Assembly (NCBI RefSeq): GCF_000330505.1
Contig: NW_004443692.1
Coordinates: 1,057,408-1,121,407 of the forward strand
Reading direction: 5' to 3'
Origin: Entamoeba invadens IP1
Lineage: Eukaryota > Evosea > Mastigamoebida > Endamoebidae
Length of the DNA stretch: 64,000 nt
A program made the translations under genes and the position numbers. This document shows positions 20,401 through 30,175 of the stretch, piece by piece. The notes under the pieces were generated by a model. That model made no database searches. It saw nothing but the letters and a program-made list of their open reading frames with translations, and had not been told where the DNA came from. The stretch's first letter is position 1. Every line of letters begins with the position of its first letter.

Positions 20401-20989
20401 TGAGATAGCCAAGATGCCGATACCCAAAGAAGATTCCACAGTATATTCCATACACGAGACAGAGTCGGTGACCATTTTCAATGATAAAAACCAAGAGTTG
20501 ATGCAACACGTGACAAAGGAAATATTGGATGAATTGGCTGGGATTCAGATCATCAAAGACGGTCAAATTGGCCCCAAGAAGACCCGTTCGAAGTATCTAA
20601 AATCACTGAAAAAGGAGGAAACAAGACAGACAGTCAACTTTGACAAATCAGGGATACCAGACCACATGATTAATATGATCTTATCAGAAGAAGGAGAAAC
20701 CACATGTCAGGAGGATGAGGAAGACCTCGTTATCTCTGCGCCAACACCGCAACTTGGGTTTGAAAATGAGTTTGTCGTCAATTTCCAAATGGGTATGCGA
20801 AAGGACTTATTGGAGTTCAAGAATTTCCGACGCACACTCAAATCGAAAGACCAGCGCGCATTGGAAGTGAGAAAGAAGTTGACGTGGAGCGCTACCAATT
20901 TTGTGAGAACTAAGGACTTGGACGATAAGAGTGTGACAACACTTAAGAAGATGCTCCTTAAGCGCGACGAAGAGGTGCAGTTCTTCTAA
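17429..20989 (+). CDS. Ras guanine nucleotide exchange factor (REM-CDC25) with C-terminal PH/RhoGAP-like region
   Basis: This is a single exon of 1186 residues. The first about 110 residues are Ser-rich and probably disordered. Residues about 110-220 look like the Ras exchanger N-terminal (REM) helices. From about 250 to 500 is a CDC25-type catalytic domain: LLIDPLMIARQMTMMEFDLF, then KPAELYAW, a helical hairpin, and VGATLPYLGMYLTDLLF, which is the conserved PYLGxYLTDL block. Residues about 530-640 look like a ubiquitin-like/RA-like fold. A PH-like region follows, then a segment around FMEYLPDPLIS that recalls RhoGAP (FLRELPEPLI) but lacks an obvious arginine finger. Expected role: loading GTP on Ras or Rap in chemotaxis or phagocytosis. 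The RasGAP gene 2.7 kb upstream is on the same strand. Confidence 0.88.
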   Translation: MSSSSSPQDRASPQHNCPKRFGMMRPKDARSCEDIKNTRSEHATPELDNSPKFSSSFQLGSSLMSKPYSSQVNVSSLSNSGEVSFENTPRTHWRLQRPNSSKIRKYENRKLIMDGQLLKYATLEALIDYVTDTTTSTQDVRDIFAYTFSCVSDQNIVLGKLHDKLVENVSNVLVSHNILDVVLKWVNQMWNDQNPKTTAVLESFQNVLQLSGDTEMEGKFFDALERKAFQAQVVEETEMEGMSLYTSEPSFLLIDPLMIARQMTMMEFDLFRKIKPAELYAWNKKEKEKNSPNVYCFVNHFNDVSNMFVTMLLEASDVAKRVCVAQQILEVGRGFIVLNNFNGIMEVASAFGKAAVHRLRLTKRFLNDEAITILKRIEGITNNSNNFKSLREAQKLAVGATLPYLGMYLTDLLFTEDMSSSAVYTFETLQSKTETTLINFEKCRVLSGLICSIVRYQNTPYIIKHSQIIDNYLTRLQQSTIQGDNEQFKISQEKESKEFICESSGLPLTRIYELEHLHKYKLLRIEKPNQPNGTKMKLKEREVVMWVLLPANKHSYNYPIKIAVSLDAIVGDVVKELRNENYQFFLAPTKLLQVGVALSPKMSIEEALLQTQAYRNDPEDFFCVFEKNDAISLLFLCKPGSPNMMLKYKTIVDPTAPLAHSIPSLVHLFRAKTDEFAFLQVDENCKIKQWINPFSKAQMCCDMSKLLVFPVSYLQFPKGTLLKRCTPHPLNNTYIHVMSCVGYRAKQFETKSGFVPYKIVYTDGFLFFYKNSSEPNFVLNLGYYQLRLICNPKTHTPTLLLTKAIDITNNPEDVPTYAMISESIENTLLWYKTFCRVCLSNYQNRLVGINIERITSDILENLIDSLYLSPYLQCNSDVFEVEKMQRMEIVGEYEETKNVSSFTVVELSQILMIFMEYLPDPLISQASQQILEVGIVQFDTPKKARTAIGIAKVLMKWSDGRKKMMEKIGKVVSKAMTGDPSLERMVVNLIPEIAKMPIPKEDSTVYSIHETESVTIFNDKNQELMQHVTKEILDELAGIQIIKDGQIGPKKTRSKYLKSLKKEETRQTVNFDKSGIPDHMINMILSEEGETTCQEDEEDLVISAPTPQLGFENEFVVNFQMGMRKDLLEFKNFRRTLKSKDQRALEVRKKLTWSATNFVRTKDLDDKSVTTLKKMLLKRDEEVQFF

Positions 20990-21148
20990 TCCCTTTTGAA
21001 TTCCCAACACCACTCTAATGTTGTTTTTATTAATCTAGTTTATTTTATGGTTATTTAATTAGTAGTTATACTAGCCAGCATTCTTACAAACAAATGTTAT
21101 ATTGATAGTAAAAATATAGAAAAGGATATAAAGCGTGTTACACCTCTG

Positions 21149-21931
21149 TTATTTGAGTGAAAAGGCAACAACGTCGCGAACCATAAATTTCTTTTTCTCA
21201 ACAGTGAGCGGTTCACCGTACTCTCTGTTGAAATTTCCTGAAATGGAAGAGTCGAATGACCTGTTGCAGTTGTTCACGAGCACAAACGCGCCGTTCACAG
21301 AAACCAAATTTTCGATTGCACTGAAAAGCCACATAGAATAGCCAACACTCTTCCGGGTGTACTTTTTAACATCGGAGACGCCTTTGCGTTTTAAGACAAA
21401 GAAAAAGTGCTTTGGATCATTGAAAACTCCTTTTGCCGAATTTCCGTCGTAGAGAGCCATGTTGGGGAGGGGCTCGGAGTTGAAAGAACCGAAGACATTG
21501 CCCTCACTGTCGAACACTACAACTATTAAATTGGGTACACCGCTCACACATTTGTTAAATGAAGAGTTGATAAATCCATCGACAGTTGCCTGATATTTGA
21601 CATCGCCTGTAGTCAAACCGGTGAGTGACTCAATGTGTTGTATGTCTGTCTCATCGAGTGGATTTGATCGCTCGCCATTTTTGCCACATCCCATTGCCAC
21701 ACGAATATCACTTATCTGTCTCTCAATGGACTGTTGATGCGAGTTGAGGAAGTTCAAAAGGTCTTGGTGATTTTTAAGAGCTGTTTCGCGAAGTGCGCGG
21801 GTCTTTTTTAAAAGGTCTTCACTGTTTTGTTGGTTTGAAGTCACACTCTGAAGAGTTTTATCGATGTCGTTTAGACGCTTACTAAAGTTGTTGAGTAGAG
21901 ATTCAAGTTCGTCGAATTGTTTTGTTGCCAT
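21149..21931 (-). CDS. Coiled-coil TLDc-like domain protein
   Basis: The 260-residue protein has an N-terminal coiled coil (about residues 1-80, heptad pattern with many Leu, Ile and Gln) and a C-terminal domain that resembles the TLDc fold. In particular, LIVVVFDSEGNVFGSFNSEP (about 136-155) matches the family's strand pair in which a bulky substrate strand is followed by G-x-FG-x-F. HFFFVLKRKG follows, then WLFSAIENLVSVNG. TLDc proteins elsewhere bind V-ATPase or act in oxidative stress; in Entamoeba such proteins are numerous and poorly understood. No enzymatic motif is seen. An AAGAACTT element lies upstream on the minus strand near 21945-21955. The TLDc call is family inference and moderately secure. 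Confidence 0.75.
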   Translation of the reverse strand: MATKQFDELESLLNNFSKRLNDIDKTLQSVTSNQQNSEDLLKKTRALRETALKNHQDLLNFLNSHQQSIERQISDIRVAMGCGKNGERSNPLDETDIQHIESLTGLTTGDVKYQATVDGFINSSFNKCVSGVPNLIVVVFDSEGNVFGSFNSEPLPNMALYDGNSAKGVFNDPKHFFFVLKRKGVSDVKKYTRKSVGYSMWLFSAIENLVSVNGAFVLVNNCNRSFDSSISGNFNREYGEPLTVEKKKFMVRDVVAFSLK

Positions 21932-24165
21932 TTAATACATTTTTTAAGTTCTTCTTTTATTTCCAGCTTCAAAAACATTTCAATAACATTTTGTTATTAA
22001 AATCTATTAATAATTATTAATAAGTTTTTTTAATAAAAAATTAATAATAAACTCTATAGTTTAGTATTTTAAGAGTAGAACCCAATTGTTACAATAAGAC
22101 TTTAACGTTCCAGTGCCATTGTTAAAAAAGATGATTTTGAAAGTGATTAGGATTAGTAACTGCTTAATCATCAAAAAGTTGATGAATTGTTTTTATAGTT
22201 AAGTTACAATATTTAGAAAATTTTATTAAGTATAAAATAACTAATCCTACAAGTTAAAAGCAAATATATAAAGGATTGGTATTCGAAAAAACGTAAAGGA
22301 TTATTTTAAACATTAAGTTTTTAAAAAGAAAACAGAAGTAAGTCAAATGATTATTAATTAAATTATTATCGATAAAACAAGTTTTTAATTCATATAGATT
22401 AAAAATTACAATTCAAAAAAGTAGTTGGTGTTTTCTTTTCAATTGATGGACTACAATAAGATAATACATTTTAAGAATTTTAATTTTTAATTTTTAATCT
22501 ACGGTAGTCATGTTTATTGAGTATCATCTTATTACACCATTTGACCAACATCAAAGGTCATCAAATTAAAAGGTTTTTCAAAAGCATTTTCATTCTTTGA
22601 TAACATATATAATTGTAGACAATACAATTTGACAGGGGATAAGATTCTAAATTTTAGAATTTAGGATAAGCTCAATCAGTGAAATAAATTGATTAAAAAT
22701 GGTAATTAGTTTTTCAGTTGTCATGGTTATTACTACACCATGAAAATGTAAAGTCTTTTGTATATGGTGGTTTATGAATAAAGTAATAATGATAAGAATT
22801 TCGATTTTCTAAATTGAAATTGGAAGTATTTTTCTTAAATAAAAAAAGATTTTGGAGTTTGAGAATACACGACTTTGCATTTCAATTAGATGTTATTCGG
22901 ATAATTTAAATGGATGTAAGTTCTGTGGCTATAATAAGTATATCAAACTTCTACAGTGTGATTCCAAAATCTAAAACAAAGAGTTTCATAAATTGAATTC
23001 AGAATTGGTCTCTCATTTTCAATCGATTTTTTGAAACAAATTTAAATGAAAAAAAATGAATGAAAAACGAAAAAACTTCTTGTGAAACATCCTCCTATTG
23101 CGTAATATAATTATGAAACAGAAATGTAGAAATTAAATGAAAACAGCCCTTTTATTTATAGAGCATTGAAACGGGTGGCTCATGTGAAATTTGTTGTTTA
23201 TAGCGATGGAGACAGAAAGAAGGTAACTTTTTATTACTAGTTTGTACAAAAAGGAGGTAAGTAAACCGGTAAACAGAACAAAGATAAGTCGAAAAAACTG
23301 TTCTTATTGAACCAAAAGGTCGAATATAGATCGGCAAAAACAATTTTGGAGTAACAATTTATTTACGCCTTCTCTTTGTTCCTGAATACTACCGCTGTAT
23401 CATTGGGTTATCAGCATATAATAAAAGTACGAAAATGTGGCTAGTATTTCCTATTTATATTCGTTTTAAATATAAACCAATGTATAAATAGGTTCGACTC
23501 GTCAAAATGCAATTTGGGCAAGTTTTGCTTTTCAATTCAAAACCCGAAAGATTTCGATACAAGAACTCTGTCTATCCGCGTAGATGCGATAAATGTTTGA
23601 AGTATTCAAAAAAGGATGCTTAAACAACCAAAAACAAGTAAACCCGAAAACCAAAAATTATTTCCAAAAGTGCTTTTCATTTCTATCTACATGTCGTGAC
23701 AAATTTTTGTATTTATACTATTTTGGAATACTCTCGCGGCACTGTCCGGGAATCAATACCAATTGAGTGGTAATTGCCGTTGAATATTATTTGGAGAGAC
23801 AGTTTTTGGAACAGTGCTGAAATTATTGCAAAAATTTTTTAGTTGAAGGGAGTTTTTCACACAGTTTTTCGAATCTCAAAATTTGCACTAGACGCGTTTT
23901 GAACAAAGGTGCACTCGGTTTTTTAATGCGCGTTCTTGGTGTGGCCAACTCTTATTTTAGTAACGTCATTTCCGCTAGAAATTCTATTTTTAAAAGGATT
24001 TTTTCAAAATTCGTATTTTCGCAAAAGTGCACCTTTCTTGCAATAACTACTGGAGAGGGGTGTTGAGAAAGTCTGCTGGATTTCCTGCGCGAATTCCCGT
24101 TGATTTGGCGGAGAAGGAGTTTTGACATTTTTTTGGAGCACCACCAAAACACTAAAACCCCAAAA
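21932..24165. other. 2.2-kb intergenic region between divergent genes
   Basis: The left part (to about 23100) is extremely AT-rich. From about 23150 the composition is more balanced but every frame is broken, which suggests relic sequence. Small structures include a 17-base palindromic stretch near 22646 (ATTCTAAATTTTAGAAT) and an 11-bp inverted repeat AAAGGTGCACT near 23905 with AGTGCACCTTT near 24025. GGTTCGACTCG near 23491 looks like a tRNA T-loop, but no cloverleaf can be built. No gene is supported. Confidence 0.45.
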
Positions 24166-24891
24166 ATGGACGAGCTTTCGAGAAGATGTCAAGATAACAG
24201 TCAATATATAAGAAACCCAACAATCTTTGAATGCATTTCAATGTCTGCCACCCACACCTTCAGTCTCAAAGCGCCTGCTAAGACTTCTGAAGAGGAAAAC
24301 ACGGCCTTCAAGCAGTTCAGAGACTCCATGGCACATCAACAAGGTGTCTTTATCCTTCTTCTATGCCAATACTGCAAAATAGAGTTGGGTCAACCTTCCA
24401 AGAAGTCGGTATTAACAAAGCCTTCGTTCAACGTTGTCAGAGTCGACTTTGGGAATGATGAAATAGACGTCTCGCATTGCGTCAAGGAGAGATGCTTATC
24501 AATACTTATGCAAGACAAAATACACGGGATTAAAGAAACCACTGCTAAAAGAAGGAGAACAGCCAACAGAATGACAGAGACACACCACCTTCTGATGGAT
24601 TTACTCATGGAAAAGGGTTATTTTTGTGAAATTACGCAAACAACTGGGAAGAACGGGACAAGAAAGACCGACCTTGTCAGAAGGATCTTCTACAATGGCG
24701 GCTTCCTCTTCTCAAAAAAACAAATCAACACCATCGGCGACGAGGCAAACCTCTTTCTGTCAAGCCTTTTCGACGGGACGCCGGGGAAGACTGTCACTAT
24801 TGAGCACAACGACCCAAGGTTCCTTGGGATCCTCAATTGTGAACATTCGAAAAAACACACAAACAGCGCATCGAAAAGGATGAAACTGTAA
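24166..24891 (+). CDS. Orphan basic protein, probably nuclear
   Basis: The protein has 241 residues from the ATG at 24166; the frame is open 22 codons further upstream but without an ATG. I do not recognise a family. It has no signal peptide or membrane segment. A basic cluster in the middle (KRRRTANR) and SKRMKL at the very end look like nuclear localisation signals. Residues about 55-75 (GVFILLLCQYCKIEL) form a hydrophobic core helix or strand, and TRKTDLVRRIFYNGGFLFS suggests an alpha/beta domain. Base composition is higher in GC than the surroundings, as in other real genes here, and the codon pattern supports coding. It could be a DNA-binding or chromatin protein, but nothing proves this. 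Confidence 0.7.
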   Translation: MDELSRRCQDNSQYIRNPTIFECISMSATHTFSLKAPAKTSEEENTAFKQFRDSMAHQQGVFILLLCQYCKIELGQPSKKSVLTKPSFNVVRVDFGNDEIDVSHCVKERCLSILMQDKIHGIKETTAKRRRTANRMTETHHLLMDLLMEKGYFCEITQTTGKNGTRKTDLVRRIFYNGGFLFSKKQINTIGDEANLFLSSLFDGTPGKTVTIEHNDPRFLGILNCEHSKKHTNSASKRMKL

Positions 24892-26604
24892 TTAGAATAG
24901 TCATTGTTTTTATTCTCGTGGATTGGTGTTTGGAAATGTCAAATTGACCAAAACATTTTTCTCTTTCTTTACTGTTTTGTAATAAAATTACCAATCGAGT
25001 GTTCGATGTGTTTGAAATGGATCAATAAACATGACAGAGAAATGGAAACAAGGGAAGAAATATAATCAAACCCAAATTTTCTTTGTAGCCGTGCTTGTAT
25101 TTGGCAGTCTTGAAGCTGGGTACAGGGCTAAAGAAAAGAAAAATAAATACAAAACAAGTAGAATTTCATAACAGATAATCTTAGCATCTTTTTTCGCAAA
25201 TTGAATCGGAAAAATATCCTTTTTTTCTTTTCTTTTACTGGTAAAAAATCGAATAATTATCATCACGTTTTGCTGAAAAATAGACACAAATATGGACAAT
25301 AAACACCATTTACTACCAGAATGTCAGAAAAAGATTGAATAACATTGATGAATTAAAGAGTTGTTTAAATCGAGATAACCAGTTTGTATTATTCGTTGTT
25401 TTAGCTTAATTTTTTGGGGTTTAAAAAACAGCAGATTTGTCTTTTATAAACCATTCAAAAATCGCTGTCTATAATCATCCCGATGTATACACAACAAATT
25501 GCCTTTTCTTTTTATTTTTTTAATTAAATTTATTAGTGCCTTTCTATATTTATCGATTCGTGTTTTTTGTGTCTAAAAAGAACACAGACTGGCAAAGTTG
25601 GCAACTCTATACCAATTTTTTTGATTCAGTGATTATTTTAATGTTTTGGAGTTAGTTTTGACATGATAAAAAAATTTGCAACATTCAATTCATTTACTTA
25701 ATACAAAACTACGAAACAATTCCAGATATATAATGTTTGTTATTCATTTTTTAAAATAAGAAATGACATTTCAAACAATTTTTTAAAATAAAATTTTAAA
25801 ACAAATTTATTGTTTTTGTTTAAATATCGTGTTATACAATAACATTTTTTTGTTTTAGAATAGCAAAATTCTTATTAAAGCAACAAATATAGAACTATAT
25901 TAATTATAATAATATAATATAATTTGATAATTATTTGTTTTTATATTAAAAATTTAATTTTTAATTAATTCAAATATAGTTTGAAATATTTATATTAAAA
26001 AATAATATATTTATTATTTAATTTGAACCTATATTAAATATTATTAATTATTGTTGTTAATACTAACTGTTAATTCAACTAAAAATGTTTTTTCAATCTA
26101 AATTATTAAAAACAATTTTACAGATAAACTTAAAAACGTCAAATAAGCTATTTATATGATATCTTTTTTATATTTTCTAAAACCATGAAAGTAATAAAAA
26201 TAACCATATTTAATTATTTAACCTATTTTTTTCAAAAAAAATGGGGAAATATTTTTCGCTAAAAGAAAACACTAAAAATATACAAAATGAACATATAGTA
26301 TAATAATAGTAAATTAAACTAGTTCAAACAGGGTTTTAGGAGTTATACAAAATAATAAAAAACGAAAACGGTGGGAACTGCAAAACAAGATCTTTCAACC
26401 CCACATTCCCGACTTATAACGATAAAAATGACCAATTCAATAATAGTAAAACCGAATGGACTTTTGTATTAACTAGTAGACAATTTACTTCCCAAAAATG
26501 CACAATTACAAATAATTAACAGAAGATCAAAAAAAGTCGAATAAAGTACATCATAAAACAAAAGCGAAAAATATAGAAAAGGAGAAGCAATTAAAAACAC
26601 AGAA
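24892..26604. other. 1.7-kb intergenic region
   Basis: This lies between two rightward genes and is extremely AT-rich, especially 25660-26330. A 77-codon minus frame at 25066-25299 has no domain or promoter support. No repeat long enough to name was seen. Confidence 0.5.
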
Positions 26605-26629
26605 ATGGGCAAAAGGTAAATGTCCTTCC

Positions 26630-28218
26630 ATGGTTTTTTATGTCATATTACGACATAAAAGGACATGCCAAATACACTCTAAAAACAGAGGGATGGTCCA
26701 CATTTTAGTCAAATACCTCCTCAGTAATTTCTACCGGTACTGCGCCTGTTCATTGCTTTACAACTTTGGAGCTTTTCTTTTTTGGATTGTTGTTCCTCTT
26801 ATCGCAACAAAACAAAACGCAACAAATTGGGACTTGGCTATTATTAACGCCATTAACTTTGGTTGCTGTTTCTTGCTCTCGTGGGTGTGCGGTTTCATTA
26901 ACAACTTTTTGCCGGGGTGGTTACTTGCTCGAATTGGTGTTGCCATTTATATAGCCGCGTGCATTCTATTGATGTTCATCAACGACAACTTATGGATTTT
27001 GTGGATTATGGGAGTTATGTACGCATTTTCAGTTTGTTTTCTTTACAATATCAATTGAGTCAATGAATTTGAATAACAAAGTAGTATGTACTCTTCTGGA
27101 TTCCAATCCAAACATCAATTTCACGTGAAAGCACTGCAGGAGATGCCGAATTCTGGTTGGGTATATTCTCCGGTATGTGGACATTTGGGCAAGCCCTTGG
27201 ATATCTCTGTGGCGCTTTCCTCTTTACCAAACTTGGAATTGTCCAAGCACTTTCTATCTCTATTGCTTCTTTGGTGATTGTCTTTGTTATCTACCCATGT
27301 TGGGAAGGAAGTACTATCTTTGGTGTCGACCTTGGATGGGAACAGAAAGAGAAGAAAGATAAAAAGAAGAAGAACCTTCCTGTCATTTGGCAGATGGGTA
27401 AAACCGAGAGAGCTCGTCTTAAAAAGCGTACAATGCAGTTCCTTATTCCTGCCTTTGTGTGCACAATCACTTGTTATGGTAATTTGTTGACTTACGGGTC
27501 ACAGTATTTCAATAGAATATTTGATACAAAAGATGGATACTTCCCATCAATGGAAGGTGAAGATGATAGATATGATATCTTCATTGGTGTCTTCTTCTGT
27601 ATTATTTACTTGATGTACACCGTCGGTATCTTAGCTGTTGCACAAATGAAGTTGTTGTTCTTTAACCGAGGACTGATGTACTTCTTCATGATAGTCTCTA
27701 TTATCAATCACTTCATTTGTGGCACCGTGTCGCACTGGATTGCTCAATTGGTGTGTGCAATCTTTTTGGGGTTGTGTGGAGCTTATTCATTCCAAAATGT
27801 GTTGATCACTACTTCAAGACTGTCAATGCTCACTTCGCAAATTTCATCAATTTATGTCGGGTTACAGGAGTCACTCACTTACAATTTAGTCGCATTCTCT
27901 TTACCATTGATAGTAGGACCTATCTCTGATAAGTTGAAAGATTACAGAATCCCAATGTATGGATGTGCTATTGTTGGTGTCGCATCGTTGTTGTTGTCGG
28001 AAACTTCATGGCAAATATTCGACATCTTCATTATTAGAAAGATGGACAAGGAGGACGCTAACCAAGTTATAACATTATGTGACGATATCATAGCCAACCA
28101 AAAGGCAGAAAGCTACATCAATAACCCCGGTTTATACAACCAATTCTGTAGAGACAACTTTTTGACCCCAAAACAGGTCTCTGTCCTTATGGCTCGACTC
28201 AAAAGAAAAACAGCGTGA
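26630..28218 (+). CDS. Major facilitator superfamily transporter, at least one intron
   Basis: Exons are 26630-27031 and 27085-28218, with a 53-nt intron beginning GTTTGT and ending GTAG (phase 0). Splicing gives YAFSYVLFWIPIQTSISRES, continuous with the following GIFSGMWTFGQALGYLCGA. The result is about 511 residues with roughly 11-12 hydrophobic helices in two halves separated by a charged loop (EQKEKKDKKKKN). The layout recalls UNC93/DUF895-type MFS proteins, but that subfamily is a guess. Substrate unknown. The start is uncertain: ATG 26630 is in frame, but ATG 26605 could be joined by a 46-nt intron (26616-26661, GTAAAT...AAAAG), giving an MGKR start; a third option is the internal ATG near 26693. 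Confidence 0.85.
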
Positions 28219-28668
28219 GTGATTGTTTTGTAGCTTTTTATTTCAGACTTGAGACAATTCCTTATTACATTCTATATTAACTCCATACATGTCTCTGTGT
28301 TAACAAATATTAAAGTGTTAATACAAATAAAATATAATTATAGAATTTGTTACATTTTTTTAAAAATAGAATACCCAATTATAGTGAATTGATTCTATTG
28401 GTTCTTGATAATTTAAACTTAACTATTATATCAAGTTATCAAATGTCCTTTGTTTTCCAAACCCCTTTTTTTCCTATTTTTCGAGGAGTAAAAATCGAAA
28501 AAAAAAGTAGGGTTGATCCCCCTGCTTTTTTGAACAAAGTATTGAACAAAAGCAAGAATCATCAAATGTTATAAATAAACTATACATTAAACTATACATA
28601 CTGGTGACTTCTTTTGGTATTCAAGTTGTTTGAAATTGGGATAAAAATCTACAAAGCTGGAAAAACAG
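28219..28668. other. Intergenic region with an A/T-flanked hairpin
   Basis: This lies between two rightward genes. Apart from the hairpin at 28501-28531 it is AT-rich and empty. Confidence 0.5.
28501..28531. repeat. 12-bp stem hairpin with G/C core
   Basis: AAAAAAGTAGGG (28501-28512) pairs with CCCTGCTTTTTT (28520-28531) with one G-T pair and a 7-nt loop. It looks like a bacterial intrinsic terminator, but in this genome it is more likely a fold-back relic or an RNA 3'-end structure. Confidence 0.6.
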
Positions 28669-30105
28669 ATGTCGTTGTCACTTATCGACTTGATTTTGAA
28701 CCCAATTTCAAAGGTGGTCCACGTCCCAGTCGACTATTTGAAGTATTTTTCTTCATTTGTCTTAGCTATTCCAATTACTTACTATTGCCGATTTTTACCT
28801 AATGACTGTAACCTGAAACACAAGGTATATGGCATCATTGGATTGCTCATGTCGTTCATTGTGTTTGGTCCGATTTCGTTGTCTGTTGTTTTCTTGGCAT
28901 ACCCGATATATTACATCATGAAAGCATTTCCCACAAAGAGAATGGCACTAACAATGATGGTCTTCTTGATACTCCATTTGTCACTCGTTCACCTTCACAA
29001 AGTCCTCAGTGTTGGTGTTTTATACAAACTTGCGTTTGATACCGTCCACATGATGTTTGTCATCAGATTTTCGACGTTCTGCTGGTCTGTTGCAGACGCC
29101 AATTCCGACCAAGAGACACTCTGTGAACATCGAAAGAAAATGCAGATTAAGACGTACCCAACGTTGACCGAATATTTTGGGTATGTCTTCTTCTTCCCAG
29201 GCATATTCAGTGGACCGTCTCTTGAGTTCAACAATTATATGGACTTCATCACTATGAAACAATTTGAAAAGATGCCTGCAGAGAAAAAAGAGGGAAATCT
29301 CCCAATCATCCCACTCGACGTATTTGCCCGGCGCCTTGGTGCTGGAATAGCGTTTTATATGTTAGTCTGGGTCGTATCAATATTTGAGCCCAAGCAAATT
29401 GAATACTACGTTTTGAATGAAAAGGACACCACTTCATTCTGGTTCAAAATGTTCTGTATTTGGTATACTGGAGAGATCTGTCTTTCAAAGTATATTGGAA
29501 CGTGGTATGTAGCAGACGCGATGTCGATCGTTGGTGGGTTTGGGTACAGTGGAGAAAAAGACGGAAAGAGTGTATGGAAGAATTTCCTTAATTTGGACTT
29601 CCCAACGTTTTACTTGAGCACTTCCTTCCGCAATTCCATTTTCTTGTGGAATAGAAATGTCCAGAGCTGGTTGGCCAATTACGTCTATTTGAACTTGGAA
29701 GGAACCATCTTTGATTCGTGGAAGACAGTGATCACCAATTTAGTGTCTGCGTTCTGGCATGGATTTTATGCGGGGTATTACATCTCTTTTGGAACCCTTG
29801 CACTCCACACAGAAACAAGCAAATTGATCTTTAAAAAGTTGACGCCATACGTTGCGTACAAATCGAACAACAACAAAACGGTGATGAGCATCTACAATAC
29901 TATACTTATAGTATATACGAACTATTCGGTCAAATACAACTTTGCGCCATTCTTTGTCATGAACTTCTGGACTGCGTGGGAGATCTTTAAACAGACTTAT
30001 TTCTGCATCCACTTGATTACACTTGGGCTCTTTGTCTGGTTAACATTTGCACCGCCACGAGTACCAAAGGGGACTACCACCACTAAAGTGAAGAAAGAAG
30101 AGTAA
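28669..30105 (+). CDS. MBOAT-family membrane O-acyltransferase (lysophospholipid acyltransferase-like)
   Basis: The protein has 478 residues and about ten hydrophobic helices. The MBOAT signature residues are present: an Asn in WNRNVQSWL (Asn about 328) and the catalytic His in SAFWHGFYAGYY (His 364). Upstream are YFGYVFFFPGIFSGPSLEFNNY and a long loop, as in MBOAT5/LPCAT-type enzymes. Such enzymes re-acylate lysophospholipids in the endoplasmic reticulum (Lands cycle) using acyl-CoA; some members acylate proteins instead. The phospholipid role is favoured by the GPxxEFNNY-type segment. The tail is Lys-rich (KVKKEE), a possible ER-retention feature. The ATG at 28669 is the first in frame and precedes the first helix. 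Confidence 0.9.
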   Translation: MSLSLIDLILNPISKVVHVPVDYLKYFSSFVLAIPITYYCRFLPNDCNLKHKVYGIIGLLMSFIVFGPISLSVVFLAYPIYYIMKAFPTKRMALTMMVFLILHLSLVHLHKVLSVGVLYKLAFDTVHMMFVIRFSTFCWSVADANSDQETLCEHRKKMQIKTYPTLTEYFGYVFFFPGIFSGPSLEFNNYMDFITMKQFEKMPAEKKEGNLPIIPLDVFARRLGAGIAFYMLVWVVSIFEPKQIEYYVLNEKDTTSFWFKMFCIWYTGEICLSKYIGTWYVADAMSIVGGFGYSGEKDGKSVWKNFLNLDFPTFYLSTSFRNSIFLWNRNVQSWLANYVYLNLEGTIFDSWKTVITNLVSAFWHGFYAGYYISFGTLALHTETSKLIFKKLTPYVAYKSNNNKTVMSIYNTILIVYTNYSVKYNFAPFFVMNFWTAWEIFKQTYFCIHLITLGLFVWLTFAPPRVPKGTTTTKVKKEE

Positions 30106-30175
30106 ATTATGGTTATTGTCTGTGTTGTTGTTTGGAAGTGAATGATTTAAAATGAAACAAATCAACGAAAATGTG

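Noticed and set aside
23485..23510. GGTTCGACTCG resembling a tRNA T-loop
   Set aside because: The flanking bases cannot form the T stem or an acceptor stem; no anticodon arm is in place.
25066..25299. 77-codon minus-strand frame
   Set aside because: Phe/Lys/Ile-rich, no recognisable motif, no promoter element and isolated in AT-rich DNA.
28501..28531. Hairpin plus T run as a bacterial-type terminator
   Set aside because: All surrounding evidence is eukaryotic nuclear; factor-independent termination by this mechanism is not expected for mRNA genes. Kept only as a repeat.
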